From assembly GCA_019188255.1 (NCBI GenBank), contig JAETXT010000004.1:1798001-1862000 (forward strand): a stretch of DNA of 64,000 bases. The letters run 5' to 3'. Origin of the DNA: Verticillium longisporum (taxonomy: Eukaryota > Ascomycota > Sordariomycetes > Glomerellales > Plectosphaerellaceae). The notes beneath the pieces are model-generated. The model made no database searches. It was not told where the DNA came from and worked only from the letters and a program-made list of their open reading frames with translations. A program made the position numbers and the translations under genes. Positions 35,403 through 45,383 of this stretch are shown in pieces. Position 1 is the first letter of the stretch; each line of letters starts with the position of its first letter.

Positions 35403-36077
35403 TTACGGCAGAGCAATAGCCTCAATCTCGACGTCAACGTTCTTGGGAAGCGTCTTGACGGCAACGCAGCTGCGGGCAGGCTTGTGGGAGAACCACTTCT
35501 CGTACTCGCTGTTCATTTCCTGGGTCGGTCAGTCATGGTATCCGGGCAGTCGAACTTTCGTGTTGGGCTGTAAGGCTACATACAGCGAAGTTGTCCATGT
35601 CAGCAAGGAAGATGTTGACCTTGACGATCTTCTCGACGGACGAGCCAGCCTCCTCAACAATGGCCTTGAGGTTGAGGATGCACTGTCTCGTCTTCTCGGC
35701 GATGGTGCCCTCGACAAACTTGCCGTCAGCGGTCAAAGGGATAGAGCCGGACAGGTAGATGGCCGTGGGGGTCTTGACGGCCTGGGACTGCAAAACGTAA
35801 TCAATATCAGGCACAGTGGTCATGGTAGCATGTATCGGAGCATACGTAAGGGCCCAGTGCTGTCAGGAGGTCAGCTCAGCTATTCACCGGTCATGAAGTG
35901 GGCAATGGGCGTACGGAAGGGGGCGTCCTTCGTGTAGACATTAACGGCGCCAGACATTGTGCTGTTCTGGCGTGAGATTCCTTGACGATTGGCAATGAGT
36001 TGTAGGCGAGGCGTGAGGCTTCGAAGTGCTCGAGGCGTAGTATGGGTGAGAAGTGATCTGGTGAGGAATGAGGACAT
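35403..36077 (-). CDS. MMF1: RidA/YjgF/UK114 family enamine/imine deaminase, probably mitochondrial (Mmf1-like)
   Basis: Exons on the minus strand are 36077-35915, 35859-35846, 35787-35584 and 35519-35403, giving 165 residues. Introns are 55, 58 and 64 bp with GTACGC, GTATGC and GTATGT donors. Exon 2 is only 14 nt but supplies the conserved LGPY of the family's GPYSQA motif. Family hallmarks follow: [18 protein letters not shown] and the terminal PARSC...[13 protein letters not shown], with the substrate-binding Arg. RidA proteins hydrolyse reactive 2-aminoacrylate-type enamines from PLP enzymes. Residues 1-40 ([20 protein letters not shown]...) are rich in Arg, Ser and Leu and free of acids, a clear mitochondrial presequence. 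An internal ATG at 35957 ([11 protein letters not shown]) could give a cytosolic form. Confidence 0.9.
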
Positions 36078-37071
36078 GGAGAAGATCAATTCGGGGTGAG
36101 GGGTCGTTTGCAATGGCGTCGCTAATAAGAACGTATAACGGGGAGTAGAATGTCAGATGTGGATGATCCAATAGGTTGAGTGACCGGGAGGACAACCCCG
36201 CCGGGAGCCTCCGTTCATCGGCGGGCGGATACCCACGGCCCCAGGGGAATGACTCTCACGCGCAGCCTCACCGAAGAGCGCGATGCCTACACCGAATGTG
36301 GTTCACCGACCCCCGATTCAAACAATAGATCGAGGCTCAACATGATTTTGAGTTCCAACCCGGTCTTGGCACCAGCTATTACAGCACTGGTTTCTATTCT
36401 TTACACACAATCAATTTCAATTTCATGACCTGTAAGAAGAGGTGGCATTCTAGCATTGTCCCAACTGCCGTTCAGGCGTGTCCCTGTCGGCTTATCGCAT
36501 CCCTTATCGAAAGTCCCGTGACCCTTCGGCAGCCCACTGAGCTCAGCGAGGGAGGACCCCCTTGGCGCATCCTCCTGGTGGGTATCCCTGTTGAGATCCC
36601 CTGAAGCCAGTAGCAGGCCCGCGACGGGGCTAGACCAGCAAAGAACAAATCTTACACTCGGGTTCTCGACCAGCTAGAGGGTGCATCGAGGACCATCTCG
36701 AGCTCATTGAGTCTGTTAACACTTTTCTCATCTTGTTCACACTTCTGTGTGATTTTCCAGTCTTTCCTTTCGTATCGACGGAACGATCGCCATCATTCGA
36801 CGGTGACGTTGGTCGGCACGGTTCCACTTTACCAGTGTAGCCAAGCGCATCCATACAGTACGTCTACCCATTCCAGCCCTTTGAATCTCCCCTGAATTGG
36901 TGGGCTCGTGAAGCTATCTGTCCTTTGACAAGCTGGACCCGAGGCGTTCGCGTTTACTCCAGCAGAGACAGGAGACTTTGTCCATCGCTGCTGCATCACC
37001 TTCCATTCTGCAGCTGGACTGACACTGCTGCAGCTTCTTTCTTCTCTTTCTCTTTTTCTTCTCCATTCACC
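36078..37071. other. Divergent promoter region between the RidA-family gene and PMT4
   Basis: About 1 kb between two outward-facing starts. The 60 bp just before 37072 is a near-pure pyrimidine tract (TTCTTTCTTCTCTTTCTC), a common leader of strongly expressed fungal genes. No gene is seen. Confidence 0.65.
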
Positions 37072-39524
37072 ATGGCGTCGACGACTGCCACTCCGCAGGG
37101 TAGCGTCCGTCAGCGCAACACGGCTTCGAAGAAGTCGCCTGTGGCCTCGGATAGCGAGCCCGAGGTCAAGGTCAAGGCCAAGGCCAAGGCCAAGTCTGTT
37201 GCGCGCTCCCTCAAGAAGCCCTCAGAGACCGAGTATAGTGTTGGGCTTGCCATCACCACCCTTTTGGCATTCGTCACCAGATTCTGGGGCATCAGCCACC
37301 CAAACGAGGTTGTCTTCGACGAGGTCCACTTCGGCAAGGTATGTTGGCGTGCCCTTCCGACCCTTGCGTAGTTTTCGTGTCGATGAGCATTCTCTGACCA
37401 AAGCCCTGGTGAACAGTTTGCCTCTTACTACCTCGAGCGTACCTACTTCTTCGATGTGCACCCTCCCTTCGGAAAGCTCCTGTTCGCCTTTATGGGATGG
37501 CTTGTGGGATACGATGGTCACTTCCACTTCGACAACATTGGTGACTCGTACATCACCAACAAGATTCCCTACGTTGCCTTCCGAGCCCTCCCCGCTATCC
37601 TCGGCGCTCTCACTGTTACTGTGACCTACCTCATCATGTGGGAGTCTGGCTACAGCCTTCCTGCCTGTCTGCTCGCCGCCGGCCTTGTCCTTCTTGACAA
37701 CGCGCACATCGGTCAGACCCGTCTCATTCTGCTCGACGCCACTCTTGTCTTCGCCATGGCATGCAGCTTGCTCTGCTACATCAAATTCCACAAGCTGCGC
37801 CACGAGCCCTTCTCCCGCAAGTGGTGGAAGTGGCTTATCCTTACGGGCTTCGCGCTCTCGGCCGACATCTCGGTCAAGTACGTGGGTCTCTTCGCCTTTG
37901 TCACCATCGGCTCGGCGGTCGCCATTGACCTGTGGGAGCTTCTCGACGTCAAGAGGCCCGGCGGTGCGCTGAGCCTGCCCGACTTCGCCAAGCACTTCCT
38001 CGCCCGTGCCTTTGGCCTCATCATCATGCCCTTCCTCTTCTACCTCTTCTGGTTCCAGGTCCACTTTGCCATCCTCAACCGATCCGGCCCCGGTGACGAC
38101 TTCATGTCGCCCGAGTTCCAGGAAACCCTCAGCGACAATGTCATGCTTGCCAACTCGCTGGAAATCAACTACTACGACTCGCTCACCATCCGCCACAAGG
38201 AGACAAAGACGTACCTGCATAGCCACCCTGACCGCTATCCTCTCAGGTACGACGACGGTCGTGTGTCGAGTCAGGGCCAGCAGATTACAGGCTACCCCTT
38301 CAACGACACGAACAACTACTGGCAGATCCTCCCCTTGGAGGGAGAGGAGACCACTGGCCGTGTCGTCAGGAACCACGACCTCGTCCGTCTGAGGCACACA
38401 GTGACCGACATGATCCTGCTCTCGCACGATGTCGCGTCTCCCTCGTACCCCACCAACCAGGAGTTCACCGCCGTCAGCATCGAGGAGGCCCTCGGTGCCC
38501 GCGCCAAGGACACGGTCTTTGAGATCCGCATCGAGCACGGCAAGAAGAAGCAGTCGTTCAAGAGCGTGTCGGGCCACTTCAAGCTGATCCACAACCCGAG
38601 CAAGGTAGCCATGTGGACACACTCGAAGCCGCTGCCAGACTGGGGCCACAAACAGCAGGAGATCAACGGCAACAAGCAGCTCACGGCGGCGTCCAACGTG
38701 TGGTTCGTCGAGGACATCCCGTCGCTCCCCGAAGACGATGTGCGCCGTGCCAAGCCCGAGAAGAAGGTCAAGACGATGCCATTCCTCAAGAAGTGGTTCG
38801 AGCTGCAGCGCGCCATGTTCTGGCACAACAACCAGCTGACCAGCAGCCACCCGTACTCGAGCCACCCGTACCAGTGGCCCTTCCTACTCCGCGGCGTGAG
38901 CTTCTGGACCAAGAACGACACGCGCCAGCAGATCTACTTCCTGGGCAACCCAGTGGGCTGGTGGATCGCCAGCAGTCTCCTCGCTGTGTTTGTCGGCATC
39001 ATTGGCGCCGACCAGGTGTCTCTGCGCCGTGGCATCGACGCTCTGGACCGCCGTGAGTGACATACCTTCCGTCCCATGACATGAACGTCGTACTGACTCG
39101 ATCTCTAGGCTCCCGCAACCGTCTCTACAACTCGACGGGCTTCTTCTTCCTCGCCTGGGCGACGCACTACTTCCCCTTCTACCTCATGGGCCGCCAGCTG
39201 TTCCTCCACCACTACCTGCCGGCACACCTGGCGTCGTGTCTCGTGGCCGGTGCCCTCCTCGAGTTCATCTTCCTGGCGGAGCCCGTTGGCGAGGACAAGA
39301 AGGCGAAGAAGGTCGAGGACGCGCCGAAGCGACACCTCACGGCGCGTGAGCGTCTCGGCGGACAGAGCATGGCGGGCGCGTGGATCGCGGCCACCGTGGT
39401 GCTCGCCCTCGCCGTCGCGGGCTGGTGGTTCTTCCTGCCCCTGACCTACGGCTACCCCGGCCTGTCGGTCGACCAGGTGGTGCGGCGCAAGTGGCTCGGC
39501 TACGACCTGCACTTTGCCAAATAA
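37072..39524 (+). CDS. PMT4: Dolichyl-phosphate-mannose protein O-mannosyltransferase, Pmt4 type
   Basis: Exons are 37072-37338, 37417-39052 and 39109-39524, joining to 772 residues. The start MASTTATPQ lies in CACCATGG. The enzyme sits in the ER membrane and moves mannose from dolichyl-phosphate-mannose to Ser/Thr of secretory proteins. After a basic N-terminus come membrane helices and the first lumenal loop, with the invariant acidic pair in [30 protein letters not shown], split by intron 1. A large lumenal loop carries the three MIR motifs (LHSHPDRYP, GQQITGYPF, RLRHTVTDMILLSHDV). Then come GNPVGWW, HYFPFYLMGRQLFLHHYLPAHL and the final helices. These blocks match yeast Pmt4 closely and set it apart from the Pmt1 and Pmt2 classes. 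Pmt4 prefers membrane-anchored or Ser/Thr-rich wall proteins. No lesion is seen. Confidence 0.95.
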
Positions 39525-40698
39525 AGGGCAATTGTATCGTCACTCGAGGCCGACGCTATAGCGTCGGGGGTGGTCCGGAAGCAAGCCCTATGTTGATGAA
39601 GCTGTTTTCATGGATCGCGCCCCGAAGCCAGGCAGTACACACGCGGTGCGCAACAACTGTGTGCATCGCGAGGTGCCTCAGAGAAGGGCTGGCTGGGTAT
39701 TGTGCAGCCATAGATGGGTGAACGAGTGGAATAGATCGCCCTCATAGCCTCGCTATCCGGAGGGGGCCTTTTTCTCATGTAAGACTAGCTTAAAAAGAAG
39801 ATGATGAACTTTGACGAATGGTGGATTCAATGAGTTAGCCGTATTAGCATTTGTGATGGCATCTGCATGTGTTTCGCGCGCTGTGAAGGTTGATAGGCCA
39901 GTAGTGGGGGCATGCGGCAGTGCAAGGGGCATCAATGTTTTGGGTTCGATCGAGGGCGACGTTGAGCGTTTCTAGTGCCCGGGGCCGCACCTGGTACCCG
40001 CCCCTACCTACCTACCTACATAGAAGGTACCTACCTAGGTAACTCAGGTATGCCTACCTGGATACCTAGGTACCTGGGTACCTAGGTATCTTTGTACCTA
40101 GGTACGTACCGTAAACGTAAAGGTGCCTTGCAGATGCAGGTGTCTTGGCAGGTGTCTTGGCTGTATCCCTTGGACCCCACCAAAGCGAAGGCAGCTTCCA
40201 CCTGTGGCCAAGAGGACGAGGACAAGGCGGCGCTCAGCCTCCTCAACCTTGAACCTATGGAAATTGTGTCACCATCTCCAGTGTCCGCATTACCTCACGC
40301 GTGCACATTGGGTCCAGCCGCCATCCCCTCCTACAGAGCGCGCCAACACGCAAGGTCATGGATTATGCCAACTCGGAGAGTCTCTTCTGAACTCGACGAT
40401 TTCGATCCCTTGTAGAGGCCTACTGACTCTGGAAACCTGGACGCCTCTACTGGCTAGAAGCTGTCGACACATTCACACGCTGCCCACGTCTCCTGCCAAG
40501 AGAGCAGCTCAACGCTCGGCAATCGAACGGTGGAGGAGGAAACCACACCCTCGGTTCGCCCATCTCACTCTCGTGGTCAATCTCTACAACCATCTTCCCT
40601 CTCCAGAACCGACCCAGACTCTGCTGGGGCTGCTGGCCTTTACTTGATTCTGCCATCCGGCACAGTACTCTGGCCATTGGCCTCAACCACCACCCACC
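39525..40698. other. Intergenic region with dense CCTAGGTA palindromes
   Basis: This 1.2 kb links the PMT4 3' end to the CAP59-like gene promoter. It holds the palindrome cluster at 39998-40110. The rest shows no supportable gene; frames such as 40123-40647 have no recognisable content. Confidence 0.6.
39998..40110. repeat. Cluster of TACCTAGGTA palindromes and CCTA repeats
   Basis: About 110 bp made almost wholly of TACC/GGTA words, with several perfect TACCTAGGTA palindromes. It starts with four TACC units. Similar but shorter clusters occur at 3375-3425 and 63572-63593. The strand could fold into many small hairpins. Its origin is unknown; it may be repeat debris. Confidence 0.8.
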
Positions 40699-42071
40699 AT
40701 GGGCACCCGCCTCGCCGCCCGCCGCCTCCTCCGAAGCAATTCTGTCCGCCTGGGCCTCCTCCTCTTCGCCCTCGTCACCGTCTTCGATACGCTGCGCCTC
40801 CAGAACCGCATAGCCCGCCATGACCTCGTTCCGCACGCGTTCGACACCCCCGCAAGCACGAACGTGTCTACATAGCCGCTCTGCACTACAACGACGCTCC
40901 CCTGCTTCGGCAGCAGTGGAATCCGGCACTTCTTGCCCTCATCGAACGCCTCGGTCGCGCCAACGTCTTCGTCAACGTTCATGAGAGCGGCAGCTGGGAT
41001 GACACCAAGGCCGCCCTCGCCGAGCTCGACGCCGAGCTTGAGGTCCGCGGCGTGCCCAGAAGCGTCGTCACAAGCAACGTCACGCACCAGGACGAGCTCG
41101 AGGCCAACAGGCCCGCTCAGGGGGTGGCCCTGCCCGAGGGTTGGATTGTGCCGTCCAAGGGAGCCAAGCCAGAGATGAGACGGATACCTTTCCTGGCCAA
41201 CTTGAGAAACTCGGCGCTGCGGGACCTCGGCGACCTCCACGAGAAGGGGGTCAAATTCGATAAGGTGCTGTTTCTGAACGACGTCTTGTTTACGGTCAGT
41301 TGACATGTTCTCGCCCAAAGAAAGAAGGCCAAAAAAGAAGGCCAAAAAAGAAGGCCAAAAAAGAAGGCCAAGACAAGAAGGCCAAGACAAGAAGTGTACT
41401 GACTGGAGCAGCCCGAAGACGCATTGACTCTGCTCGACACGAACCGCGGCGTCTACGCGGCCGCATGCTCGCTCGACTTTTCCGACCCCCCTTTGTTCTA
41501 CGATACCTTTGCGCTGCGAGACGCCAACGGGAACGCCCACCTCACGCCGACGTGGCCATACTTCCGAGCGACGGCAAGCCGCAATGCGGTTCTGGCGCAC
41601 GCCGACGCCGTGCCTGTGACGAGCTGCTGGAACGGCATCGTCGCCATGCCGGCGGCGCCCTTCACCTCCCCCCTCGAGTCCAAACGCCTGCGGTTCCGCG
41701 CCATTCCCGACTCCCTGGCGCAACTGCACCTCGAGGCTTCAGAGTGCTGCCTCATCCACGCCGACAATCCCCTTTCGGCGGACCTAGGCGACTACCAGAA
41801 CCCGAGGGTTCGGGGGGGCTAGATCGTGATGGCGTACGCCGCTACGCACCCTGCACCAGGCCGCAGCTGGCTCAGCGGCTGGGCAATCGGCCGCGGCCGG
41901 ACCGTGAACCGCTTGTTGGGCTGGTTCACAACCACGCGGTTCACAGACCGGCGGGTCGACGATAGGTTGGCGCGGTGGAAGGCCGAGGGTAAGGACCGTC
42001 ACGAGCCTGGACGCGCGTGTTTGATTAACGAGGCTCATTTTCTGGCGCCGAATGGTTGGATGCATTTGTAA
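40699..42071 (+). CDS. CAP59/GT69-family alpha-1,3-mannosyltransferase-like protein, disrupted by a frameshift and a stop
   Basis: Exons are 40699-41294 and 41412-42071; the 117-bp intron (GTCAGT...CTGAC...GCAG) joins in phase 0. A short cytosolic N-terminus and an anchor helix (VRLGLLLFALVTVFDTL) indicate a type II Golgi protein. The family core follows: YIAALHYND, ESGSWDDTK, RRIPFLANLRN, FDKVLFLNDVLFT, CSLDFSDPPLFYDTFALRD, SCWNGIVAMPA, SECCLIHADNP and the terminal CLINEAHFLAPNGW. Members are related to the cryptococcal capsule proteins Cap59 and Cmt1. Two lesions appear. The frame is lost at the C run 40847-40851, where one more C would join FDTP to KHERVYIAALHYN. An in-frame TAG lies at 41820-41822, next to a seven-G run. 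Without them the protein would be about 418 residues. It is either a mis-assembled gene or a recent pseudogene. Confidence 0.85.
41319..41395 (+). repeat. 12-bp minisatellite AAGAAGGCCAAA inside the CAP59-like intron
   Basis: About six imperfect tandem units fill the middle of the 117-bp intron. The last two units carry GACAAG in place of AAAAAG. The donor, branch site and acceptor lie outside the array. Confidence 0.88.
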
Positions 42072-42388
42072 CGGCTGGCGCTCACGGTCTTCTGTCATGC
42101 CTTTTGGGATAGATATTTCTTGATTTCTTTTTTTTCCCTTGTTTTTTGTAGATTAGATGGATGAAGGTGGAGAGAATGATACCCAGCGTGATGCTTTCTG
42201 CCGTCTTGAACATGAGTTATCGTCTTGGTTTGGCGTTCTCTTGCTCACCCCTATATACCTTGAGACACAATTCGGTCCCAAAGTTTGCACTTGATATCAT
42301 ACGACCCTCCCGCCGAGCATCCTCTACTGACCAACGACTTGTACAACCTTACCTTCTTCCTCCACTCGCGCACCTCGGCTCTCCTCGT
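42072..42388. other. Short spacer between convergent genes
   Basis: About 317 bp holding the 3' ends of the CAP59-like gene and the unknown leftward gene. A T-rich tract lies at 42120-42150. No gene is seen. Confidence 0.6.
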
Positions 42389-44443
42389 CTACGCATGCTT
42401 CGCCTTCCGAATGCCCATCAACTCCAGAACCGCCCCCCTGCATGCCCACTCGCCCCCCTCGCCCCGCGTCACCCTTCCCTCCTCGACAAGCTCGACAAAC
42501 TCCTCGGCCCTACCAGCACGGATCACGTCCCTAAGGTCCGCGCACGCCGCCACCTCGTCCAGCCCGACAACCCGCCCCAGCCGCACGAGCAGCCTGTCGT
42601 CCAGCCGGCCCGCCGCCCGCATCGCCGCCCGCGACGTCTTGCGCAGCTCCGCGGCGCAGCGGACGAGGGCCGTCCGGCCGGCGCCGGCGCTCGCGCGGTC
42701 GATGGCTTCGCGGAACGCGTCGGCCACGAGGGCGAGGGTGCCGCCGCCCAGGGCCGGCGGGTCCCAGTCTACGGAGAGGAAGGCCGTCAGCGCGGGGACC
42801 GAGGACGAGGTGAAGCGTTCTCGGGCGATGCAAATGTCCATTGTCGCCGTCGGCCCGCTGTCGTTCAGCTCTCTGTCGGGCAGGAAGGGGGCGGGGACTG
42901 TGCCGAGGAGGAGGGCGTGGAGGAGGGAGGTGTTGCAGGCGAGATGGGACTGGAGGGTTGTGAAGGAGGTGGAGGGGGGCAGGGAGAAGGTTTGCAGGAG
43001 GAGGGCGATTGACTCTTCTCGCAACGAGGGGAAGGGGGCCGCGACGGGGCTCGCGGGGCGCGGAGAGACGGTGCCGGACTGCCCCTGCTCGGTGTACCTC
43101 TCGGCTTCACGCCAGGCATTGACGCTGCTGTCTTCCATATGAGTGTCTGCTGCATCTTCGATCCAGATACAGCCATCGGACTCTTCATCAGAGGAGGAAG
43201 AGTCCCAGACCGACTGTTCCAGCGGTGTAGCGGGGGTCGCCATGATGATCACATTCGACACACCCTCGGCGGGCACTGCCATTGTGTCCTCCTCGTCAAA
43301 CCAGCAGCTGTCGCTGCGCGCCATGTCATGTTCACGTTCCACATCTCGGTGCTCTCTGTCGCTGCGCTCACGCTCGTCAGTCTCGACTCGTAGCTCGCCA
43401 TCGCTCTCGGGGCCTACCTTGCGGTTCTCGATGCAAACGACTCGGCCTCGAGTGGGATGGCCCACTGTCACGGGAATCTCCTGTCCTAGGGTCGCGTTTT
43501 GGCGGACGAGCCTCGGGATGCCATGTGTGATTTCAACAAGGTTGGCACGCTTGACGATAGCAGATGCTAGCGGGAGTACCTGGTCGTCACCGGCGTCATC
43601 GCCGACGATGGTCCCGTTAGTGACAACACGGCGAAGACTAGGTGAATAGGAATCATGCTCGTCGTTCCACTCATAACCGTCCACATCCCCGGAAGCCATG
43701 TCCCCATAGAAGTCGCCATCCTCTTCTGCCGACTCATCATCGCTAAAGTCATACACCGGCTCCCGGTAAAGAGTTGCAAACCTGGACAGCGTACTGGTGG
43801 CAGACGCCGTGCTCTCGAGAGAGCTGCCAAACAGCTCGGGATACAGGTGCGATATCCCCATCCGCTTCCATCTCGGCTTCCAGCGCCGCACATCTTCGTC
43901 AGCGTCTACCGACACGGAGGCCCGATATCGCAAGCTCTCCTCTTTGGCAACACCCATACCTGCAGCTGGTGGTGAGACCAGCCCGGCCCCGAGGGACGCT
44001 TCCAGCTCCGTGCCGGCGAGCATGTCCCGCAGCGGCTCGAACCGCAGCCTCGGCAGCGCAGGCGATGGCTTTTCCAGCGGCGTGGCAGGTCGAGACAGCG
44101 CCTCTACTCGTGCGGCGTCCCTTGCTGCGAGGACCCGGGACAGCGTCTCCTGTCCCGGAGACGCCAGCCATCGCAGGACCTCGTCTTCCCCCTGTGCTCG
44201 TGGGCTGCGCGCAAAGTGGCCCACACCGTCTGTCGGGCCCGTGACGAGTGTCTCTGGGCTGTGACTATCAAGGCAGTTCGGGACTTCCCTCAAGCCATGT
44301 GTGTGGTATGCATCGAGGGAAGGGGCAGCTGTGGTGCTGCTTGTGCCATCGACGAAGTCATTCAGGGTCGGTCTGAGCTGTGGAGAGGGTCTGTTGGGTT
44401 GGAGCGGCGCCGCGCGCTTCAGGGAGATCCAGGGAAATGGCAT
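42389..44443 (-). CDS. Uncharacterised 684-residue fungal protein
   Basis: A single open frame on the minus strand. I start it at the ATG at 44443 (MPFPWISLKRAAPLQPN); the frame stays open 16 codons upstream but has no ATG there. The first 500 residues are low in structure, with Pro, Ser and acid-rich stretches (DFSDDESAEEDGDFYGDM; WDSSSSDEESDGCIW). The last 170 residues look folded and helical (ESIALLLQTF, LLHALLLGTVPAPFL, ALVADAFREAIDRA, DDRLLVRLGRVVGLDEVAAC, WACRGAVLELMGIRKAKHA). I recognise no domain, signal peptide or membrane segment. It is probably a cytosolic or nuclear protein. The intact 2 kb frame and consistent high third-position GC support a real gene; the function is unknown. 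Confidence 0.75.
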   Translation of the reverse strand: MPFPWISLKRAAPLQPNRPSPQLRPTLNDFVDGTSSTTAAPSLDAYHTHGLREVPNCLDSHSPETLVTGPTDGVGHFARSPRAQGEDEVLRWLASPGQETLSRVLAARDAARVEALSRPATPLEKPSPALPRLRFEPLRDMLAGTELEASLGAGLVSPPAAGMGVAKEESLRYRASVSVDADEDVRRWKPRWKRMGISHLYPELFGSSLESTASATSTLSRFATLYREPVYDFSDDESAEEDGDFYGDMASGDVDGYEWNDEHDSYSPSLRRVVTNGTIVGDDAGDDQVLPLASAIVKRANLVEITHGIPRLVRQNATLGQEIPVTVGHPTRGRVVCIENRKVGPESDGELRVETDERERSDREHRDVEREHDMARSDSCWFDEEDTMAVPAEGVSNVIIMATPATPLEQSVWDSSSSDEESDGCIWIEDAADTHMEDSSVNAWREAERYTEQGQSGTVSPRPASPVAAPFPSLREESIALLLQTFSLPPSTSFTTLQSHLACNTSLLHALLLGTVPAPFLPDRELNDSGPTATMDICIARERFTSSSVPALTAFLSVDWDPPALGGGTLALVADAFREAIDRASAGAGRTALVRCAAELRKTSRAAMRAAGRLDDRLLVRLGRVVGLDEVAACADLRDVIRAGRAEEFVELVEEGRVTRGEGGEWACRGAVLELMGIRKAKHA

Positions 44444-45383
44444 TCTGTCTCGTCTCTGACGGTGTGCAATAAAGTGACTGGGGTTGTTCAAAGTTGTGTA
44501 GATAGCTGGAATTCACTTCCCTCCCCATCGCAGAGAGCTCGCTCTGCACTTATCGGCATGGCGAGAGGCATCTTTCAATTGCCATGTTCACGACGAAGGG
44601 CCCTAACAAGCCGTTGGTTCATCTCAGTGTTGGGACTTGGTCGGGTCAGTCTCGTTGTCCACAGAGGGGTCCCTGATGTGGAATGATGGATGAACAAACA
44701 TGCTCTTACACGTGGATAGACACATGGGAGATGTTTGACACAGCAGTCGTAGTCACGAAAGGGCTGCAACATACGAGTTGTGTCTAGGGAACTGAAACTA
44801 TCACTTGCGAGACATTCTGGAGAGTTCTTGTGAGCACCGGATGCTGTCCAGGCTGTCCTTGATGTGTTCATCCGGTACAATGTGATGGGCTTTCAGTTGG
44901 CCATCTTACCAGCATGACAGCATCTGAACCTTTCCAGGAAGAGGTAGCAGTGAGGATGTCTGCGTCTGCAGCATCGCTCATCCTGCATGTGGCACACTTG
45001 ACATGTCAGGCGTACAACAGACGGTTCAAGACCTACCGTTAAGCCAAACAGACACCTGAGATGCATCATTTCAGTGAATGTCTGGATATCTTGTTCGAGA
45101 CTCTTAGACGATGGACTTTCTTTGACCTCTTGCAGGCCAGAGTGGCATGCATGTAGCAGCAGCCTCTTCTCCGGAGCGAACAAAGACAACATGGGTCATT
45201 GTAGTCACGTTTCGCTGACCTTGTTCAATCTGCCTGCAGAAGAAGCTGAATCAGAAATCAAAAGAACGTTCTTCTGACACGTTACTGCCGACGATGAGCC
45301 AGTCGGCGAATTACTCAAATATCTACGATCCTGTAATGATACATGGCTGAGTCTGCACTTCAGTAAGAACAACAGCCGAAAAA
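44444..45383. other. Divergent intergenic region
   Basis: About 940 bp between the starts of the 684-residue gene and the possible Cys/His gene. No gene, repeat or RNA is seen. Confidence 0.6.

Noticed and set aside
37222..38865. 547-codon minus-strand open frame
   Set aside because: It is antisense to PMT4, whose membrane and MIR motifs are unmistakable on the other strand.
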